The notes beneath the pieces were generated by a model. That model did not search any database. It saw only the letters and a program-made list of their open reading frames with translations, and was not told the DNA's origin. A DNA stretch of 64,000 nucleotides from Acheta domesticus (taxonomy: Eukaryota > Arthropoda > Insecta > Orthoptera > Gryllidae): contig JAHLJT010000631.1 of NCBI GenBank assembly GCA_031308135.1, forward strand, positions 266,958,948-267,022,947, given 5' to 3'. The translations under genes were made by a program, and so were the position numbers. This document shows, in pieces, positions 59,249-64,000 of the stretch. Every line of letters begins with the position of its first letter. Position 1 is the stretch's first letter.

Positions 59249-60626
59249 CTGAAAACAAAAACAAAAAAACAATAGATATCTAGTACAAATAATGTAAAAG
59301 AGGGTAAATGTTTACATAGGAAAGTCCAATAAATAGGGTAACTTGTGGCCAAACGCCATTTATTGCAATTGAGATAGTCGGTCTTTAACCAACTGAATCA
59401 TATTGGAACTCTGCGTTGTTGATGCGTGGGTTGTAGATTTTGAAGCGGACAAAGAACTAAACTGATTGCTACAGCCGTAGCAGAAGGACAGTGGATTAAC
59501 CTGGCGTACATCAGAAAAGTTTTACTGTGAGGAAAGCAAGAAGGAACTTGACGCGCCTAAGCAACAACCAATGTCATCACTCACAAAATGTCTTTTCACC
59601 AATAAATCATGACGATAAAGTTTATCGTTTACAATAATTTGTTTTTTATAGAAATATCCAGGCGACTGTCAAATCCTTTGTTGGCCTACCAGGTGTTTAT
59701 TAAACCATAGCTTATTCTCAATCCTTCTTCTTCCAAGAAACAAAATCAACCAGTGGTGTTACGAAATGACGCGGATTTTCTCGCTTTGCTCTTCCAATCC
59801 TTTTAGTCTAGGCTACCGTTCCATTATTGCCCCACCCACCCCCAGTTGATATCTTTCGACGCCAAAACGAAATTTAGTCACAATTCTTCAAATTTCACTC
59901 CCCTACTAGTAGAATAGAAATATGTCTTTAAAAATAATACATAAAATTAAAATGGTTCTAAATGCAAATTTTCATTGCAAACTTTGGTGCCGTTATCGAG
60001 AAAAGTCATTTGGACGTTTCCGAAAATATGCATTTTGAAGCTCATTTTCATAGAGTTTTGAGAGTTCGAGAAAATTCATCACAAATCACTTGAAACGCTT
60101 ATGTTACAAATGCAATAATATAAAGAATGCTTATCGACCATAATTATAAATGTGGTGGGAAGTTAACAGGGCTTGGTCAGGGTTGAGCATAATTAATTTA
60201 GAACATCGTTGTTTGCCAACGTTTCGGAAAACGTATTTCCTTCATCAGTGCTATATATTTCTCTCTCGTGTTGTATATAGCCCTGATGAAGGAAATAATT
60301 TTTCCAAATTTTGGCAAACCACGATGTTGTAAATTAATTATGCTCAACACTGATCGAGACCTGTTAACCTGCCTTCACAAATGCAATACTGTTAAATAAA
60401 TGACAGTAAAGTAATTATTAAGGACGTGAAAGATACTTAACAAAATATTTGTGAAATTAAAAAATCAAAATAGTGCTAATATCTTTGTAGTAGGAAATGG
60501 TGTGGCATTTACGATGCTATCAATGAAATCAATATTTGATGTAGGCTCCTCATCGTAATTGTTTATTTTGGCATAAAGCTTTTTCGGCCGCATTGCGGCC
60601 ATCTTCAGTGCTACAAAATAATGATG

Positions 60627-60668
<42 letters not shown>

Positions 60669-62355
60669 TATCTAAATTACAAAAAATTTAAAACTTTTAA
60701 AGAATTAAAACTTTCAAGAATTGGATTTTAAAGAGATGTAAAATGTGAAATGGACATATAGATTTTTTAAAATGACAAATGAAAATTAAATAAAATAAAT
60801 GGAATCTATTACAAATAATATTATGAAGCAAACTGGAGTGAAATAAAAGTATAATATAAAATGTGTAGATGGAAACATAATTTTGAATACAAATGAACAT
60901 TTGGAAAGAGGTGAAAATAGAAAATGAATAAATATGTAACTAAATAAATAAATGAATTAATAAATTTAGGTGAGCAAACTGACATACCTCTTACAGTAGA
61001 GAAGTCCTACTTTTACAGTAGAGAAGGAAAATGAGAACAGAACCCTTAACTTTCTAGACCTATCCATCACTTTAGTGAATGACAGACACGCTTTTGACAT
61101 ATACAGGAAACCGACACACACCGACACAGTAATTCATAACAGTTCACAACATCCACCCTCTCACAAACACGCAGCATTCCATAGTATGGTTCACAGATTG
61201 TTCTCAATTCCTCTCTCCCCCCAGAACATCAGGAAAGAAATTCTTATCATTAAACAAATAGCTACCAATAATGGCTACAACGACTGTCTTATTGACAACC
61301 TTATCAAAAGAAAAACTATCTCCCTTAACACAAAAACATTAACTTCACTGACTCCCACGCACACAACACACACGCACACCAGATACACCATCCCCTTCTT
61401 TGGAACACTGTCACTCAAAATTGCCAAAAAGCTCAGTCAATTCGACATACACGTTCACATTCAGCACACCAACCTGTCTCCACACCACACTCTCCCACAA
61501 CAAAGATCCGATCCCCAAGCCTCTATCATGTGGGGGTGTACTCCATTTCCTGTGGTAGTTGCAATGCTAAATATATTGGCCAAACCGGAAGATGCTTTTA
61601 AACAAAGGATCAAAGAACACAAACAAGCTCTCACACAAAAACCACACATTCACACTTTGCCAACCATCTATTAGAACAAGGACACTCGTTCAATGCAGAC
61701 ACCGACGTCAAATTTTAGAAATTGAAAACAGATACACACATAGACTTAAACTAGAAGCAATACACATTAATAATTTATTAAACAATCCCCAACACACTAT
61801 TTTAAATGAACAGATTCCTTCTCTCTCCCCTCTTCTGAAACTGGCCGCTTCCAAAGCACATTAACCCCTCTGCCTGCCTCTTTTCCGCCACCCGCCGGGG
61901 CCTTTCCCGCAATGGCCATTTCCTAGAAAAAACCCGCGTTCTCCCCTACCTCCATTGAACGTTTCCTTTAAATAGCGTACAATGCCTTCGCCCTTCGCTG
62001 TCTGTCTGGACTGAGGCCCACAGCCGCCTCTAGAGGTATGTCAGTTTGCTCACCCAAATTTATTAATTCATTTATTTATTTAGTTACATATTTATTCATT
62101 TTCTATTTTCACCTCTTTCCAAATGTACATTTGTATTCAAAATTATGTTTCCATCTACACATTTTATATTATACTTTTATTTCACTCCAGTTTGCTTCAT
62201 AATATTATTTGTAATAGATTCCATTTATTTATTTAATTTTCATTTGTCATTTTTAAAAAATCTATATGTCCATTTCACATTTTACATATCTTTAAAATCC
62301 AATTCTTGAAAGTTTTTAATTCTTTAAAAGTTTTAAATTTTTTGTAATTTAGATA

Positions 62356-62391
<36 letters not shown>

Positions 62392-63751
62392 CATCATTAT
62401 TTTGTAGCACTGAAGATGGCCGCAATGCGGCCGAAAAAGCTTTATGCCAAAATAAACAATTACGATGAGGAGCCTACATCAAATATTGATTTCATTAATA
62501 TCTTTTTATTCAGTGTTTACCGTAAAAATTTTAAAGCAAAAACTTGCAACAGTTTTTGAGGATACGTTTAAATTTTTGTAAGAATTCGGAATTTTGAGGT
62601 CATTTTTTAAGAAAAAAAAAAGTTTTGGATAAACATTATAAGACATTTGAAGCACTTTTACTCATCAATGACATGATGTAACTGAACATCGATAATTTAA
62701 ATATTAATAATGTGAGATATGTTTAAATAACTATTGAAATTTTGGAGAAAAAGGAAGCAGAAAAGTAGGAACTATGTCGGTCAATTAGCAGCATCAAGAC
62801 GGAAATTTTAAAGAAAAACGTCAACCTGTTTTTGACAAAATCTTGTTTGTATTTTTTTAATCATGCTTGCATTTCACATAAAATTACACGAAAACAATAT
62901 TTTGAAGAAATGCAAATTTTAGAAATTTCAGATATTGTAACAAAACTGAGACTTGCACGTGTTTCGTAAGTGCTTTTTATGTTATTTAAGAATAAACTTT
63001 TCCTAAAAATGGCTCTATTTCTTTTTATTAATGTTTCGAGATATCCTTGCGGTGATTAACACTCCCAAAAATTAAAACATCAAATTCAAGGGGAACGAAA
63101 TGTGGATTCTATTTGCATTAGATGTTAGAAGTCATTTGTTAAAAATAGGGACAGGAATTACCAACATTTTTGGTTTCATAGACGGTTTCGGTGTCATACG
63201 AATTTTTCTTCTGAAAATCGGCGTATTTGCCGCACCATTACATAACTTTCTCTATATTACGTATGTAGTGTGCGAGAAACTAATATCAAACCTGTGACAG
63301 TGACGTATTTTCCCTCTTCCACGAGGTCCGACGCACCGTACCAAGCGAGGTTTTGGCCCCTGAGCCTGGAACGTCGAAGTTGAAGTGCGTGGCGAGCAAG
63401 AGCGCCTCCTGCTGCGAGTTGGCGAAGGCGAGAGTGGCGCCGTCCCTGGCGCACGCGTCCCGCGCCGCCGTCCACTCGAGTGCGTGCGTGGCCGCGCGGT
63501 AGTAGCCGAAGCCCTCGCGCAGAACGTACCCAGGGGGCACCCGCACCAATGCCGTGGTACCTGCCAAGGCCAAGCAGCAACTGGTGGCGCTCTGCACCCG
63601 CCCGCGCGCAGCGCTAGGAGGGGGGAGGGCAGGCAGGCTCACCCGTGAGGCCGAACGTGAGCACTTTGCTGCGGGCGGAGGCGCCGCAGGAGGAGGGGCG
63701 CAGGTCCACGTCCAGCTGCCACGCCGCCTCCGCTGCCTGCTCCAGTTTCCC
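59091..63751 (-). CDS. C-type lectin gene A, hemolymph lipopolysaccharide-binding protein-like (3' exons in window)
   Basis: Gene-level entry joining exon 3 (63643-63751), exon 4 (63292-63560) and exon 5 (59091-59248); introns are 82 and 4043 nt. Exons 1-2 would lie beyond the window. Together with an exon 2 like that at 53.1 kb, the protein would be about 220-240 residues, the usual size for secreted hemolymph lipopolysaccharide-binding lectins, which act in hemolymph as pattern-recognition proteins. Visible in order: an Ala-rich helix and SSC (exon 3), lectin-fold start GYVLREGFGYY with DAC (exon 4), and the Cys-rich end (exon 5). One base is missing near 63345-63380, so the gene as read is frameshifted once. 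Intron 4 holds two inverted-repeat Penelope-like insertions. Confidence 0.75.
59250..60150. other. Intron 4 of lectin gene A, unique part
   Basis: AT-rich sequence with no supported feature. Confidence 0.4.
60157..60375. mobile_element. Palindromic Penelope-like terminal repeat pair
   Basis: The left arm (GAAGTTAACAGGGCTTGGTC...) and right arm (its complement, ending GACCTGTTAACCTGCCTTC) fold on each other over about 100 bp. Each arm carries a CTGATGAAGGAAATA-type motif. The left arm (minus strand, 60222-60248) has an intact GAAA, while the right arm has CAAA. No coding part lies between them. Confidence 0.75.
60222..60248 (-). ncRNA. Hammerhead-ribozyme-like core
   Basis: On the minus strand: CTGATGA, one A, stem GGAAA/TTTCC, then GAAA. 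It is followed by CGTTG GCAAA CAACG, which can form a hairpin in the stem III position. AGCA before the core could pair with TGTT after it. The UH cleavage dinucleotide is not in the standard place. Confidence 0.4.
60582..60608 (-). ncRNA. Hammerhead-ribozyme-like core, left arm
   Basis: Minus-strand copy of the motif at 62410-62436: CTGAAGA, T, stem GGCCGC/GCGGCC around AAT, GAAA. The sequences on both sides match the right arm. Confidence 0.5.
61030..61864 (+). pseudogene. Penelope-like element RT C-terminus and GIY-YIG endonuclease region
   Basis: From about 61030 the frame reads LNFLDLSITLVNDRHAFDI then YRKPTHTDTVIHNSSQHPP, the conserved end of Penelope-type RT (usual form 'NFLDLTIxxxxxxxxxxIYRKPTxTDxxI'). 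The main frame is open from 61075 to 61674. Near 61530-61610 several one-base shifts are needed to read the endonuclease block (CGSCNAKYIGQTGR-like, then FKQRIKEHKQAL). The last part (61592-61864) ends with HRLKLEAIHINNLLNNP and stops at 61862. The 5' RT is missing, so the copy is inactive. Confidence 0.8.
62410..62436 (+). ncRNA. Hammerhead-ribozyme-like core with helix I partner, right arm
   Basis: CTGAAGA (62410-62416), one T, perfect stem II GGCCGC-AAT-GCGGCC, then GAAA (62433-62436). It is followed by the palindrome AAGCTT (62437-62442), TA, and TGCCAAAA (62445-62452). The last can pair with TTTTG-TA-GCA immediately before the core (62400-62409). This gives all three hammerhead helices, with a very short palindromic stem III of the kind that favours dimeric action, and a UA cleavage dinucleotide. 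The extra T before stem II is the one departure from consensus. Confidence 0.5.
62497..63291. other. Intron 4 of lectin gene A, AT-rich part next to exon 4
   Basis: A short plus-strand frame at 63100-63297 has no recognised domain and overlaps the exon 4 donor on the other strand. No supported feature. Confidence 0.4.
63292..63560 (-). CDS. C-type lectin gene A, exon 4 (N-terminal half of the lectin fold)
   Basis: The acceptor GCCTTGGCAG|GTACCACGG is at 63561 and the donor GTCACAG|GTTTGA at 63291. It enters and leaves in phase 1. It encodes TTALVRVPPGYVLREGFGYY, RAATHALEWTAARDACARDG, ATLAFANSQQEALLLATHFN and, after one missing base, NLAWYGASDLVEEGKYVTVTG. Landmarks are the GYY beta strand, the helix W-T-A-A-R-D-A-C with the first conserved Cys, GATLA-x-N-S, and WYGxxDLxEEGxxVTVTG, the position of WIGLxD in typical lectins. 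It is 269 nt, one short of the 270 that phases require, which matches the single frameshift near 63345-63380. Confidence 0.85.
63643..63751 (-). CDS. C-type lectin gene A, exon 3
   Basis: A pyrimidine-rich acceptor CCTGTTGTCAG|GGGAAAC and donor CTCACGG|GTGAGCC enclose 109 nt, phase 0 to phase 1. It encodes GKLEQAAEAAWQLDVDLRP and SSCGASARSKVLTFGLTG. The Cys probably pairs with the Cys of exon 2. It differs from the 55-kb copy at one residue (D for N). It is undamaged, and the reading frame runs into exon 4. Confidence 0.85.
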
Positions 63752-63845
63752 CTGACAACAGGACACGCAGAGTGGGGGGAAAGAAATCTTTACATAAACC
63801 CTGTAATTAACCAACTTCATAAATATGAAGTTAAACATTTCCCTG

Positions 63846-64000
63846 CTTTTTGCCTGCCTGGATAGCCTAGGTCGCAAAGCTGTGGGGCCGAAGCTGCCTC
63901 GGCTCGAGGGGTCGCGAGTTCATTACCCGCCATGGGCTTGGATATTTATCTACGCTCGTGTTGGGCATGGATATTTATCGTGCTCACTTTCGTATCGTGT
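63846..64000 (+). mobile_element. tRNA-derived SINE, cut by the window end
   Basis: TGGATAGCCTAGGTCGCAAA gives an A-box-like segment, and GTCGCGAGTTCATTACCCG (about 63911) is a diverged B box. GGCATGGATATTTATC-like text is repeated after it (63938 and 63964). It is a different family from the other SINEs in the window and lies about 95 bases upstream of exon 3 of lectin gene A. Confidence 0.65.

Larger units (their letters stand above)
60522..62496 (+). mobile_element. Penelope-like element fragment between inverted terminal arms
   Basis: The left arm 60522-60991 and right arm 62032-62496 are inverted complements of about 465-470 bp. They begin AATGAAATCAATATTTGATG and end at GAGCAAACTGACATACCTCT. 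Between them, on the plus strand, is the 3' part of a Penelope-like coding region (RT end and GIY-YIG-type endonuclease). Terminal repeats in inverted orientation around a 5'-truncated unit are a known arrangement for Penelope-like elements. The element lies in intron 4 of lectin gene A, antisense to it. Confidence 0.85.

Overview
This is a repeat-rich, mostly AT-rich stretch of a large animal genome, almost certainly an insect. The only host gene family I can recognise is a secreted C-type lectin of the hemolymph lipopolysaccharide-binding type, which is best known from cockroaches, termites and other polyneopteran insects. The rest of the recognisable content is insect-type retrotransposons (Jockey-like, R2-like, APE-type LINEs, Penelope-like elements), tRNA-derived SINEs, fold-back and terminal-inverted-repeat elements, minisatellites and GC-rich islands. 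Two 100-base N runs (8399-8498 and 43982-44081) show that this is a scaffolded draft assembly. I see no operon-like or bacterial content.

Layout. 1-740: ORF1 remnant of a non-LTR retrotransposon. 5.6-8.5 kb: an APE-endonuclease/RT LINE broken by stops, a TA microsatellite and the first gap, followed by a hairpin and another RT scrap. 9.4-10.0 kb: 168-bp tandem repeats with an inverted copy at 13.05 kb. 13.3-16.1 kb: a Jockey-type LINE 3' end (+) split by a second Jockey-type LINE (-) inserted in its 3' tail with a 10-bp target duplication. 16.8-17.3 kb: fold-back element. 17.5-19.4 kb: R2-like LINE (-). 19.49-19.75 kb: CpG-rich island ending in a strong splice donor, possibly a gene's first exon. 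24.4-25.4, 30.7-31.6, 33.4-33.7, 35.0-36.0 and 40.9-41.9 kb: GC-rich minisatellites and islands. 28.9, 36.9, 41.9, 42.1, 50.1, 52.4 and 63.8 kb: SINEs of at least three families.

The lectin locus fills 46-64 kb on the minus strand. Gene A has exons at 63.7, 63.4 and 59.1 kb; its terminal exon is a short one that completes the C-type lectin fold and ends in a stop codon. Gene B has a signal-peptide exon at 53.1 kb and exons at 46.65 and 46.37 kb. An inverted, truncated third copy lies at 55.0-55.3 kb on the plus strand. Splice phases agree throughout (exon 2 ends in phase 0; exons 3 and 4 end in phase 1). Several one- and two-base indels interrupt gene B, and one interrupts gene A, so these are either decaying copies or draft-sequence errors.

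The most unusual signal is a recurring hammerhead-ribozyme-like core (CTGANGA, one base, stem II, GAAA) at 44.5, 57.96, 60.2, 60.6 and 62.4 kb. It lies in or near Penelope-like material; the best case sits in the inverted arms that flank a GIY-YIG-type Penelope fragment inside the last intron of lectin gene A.
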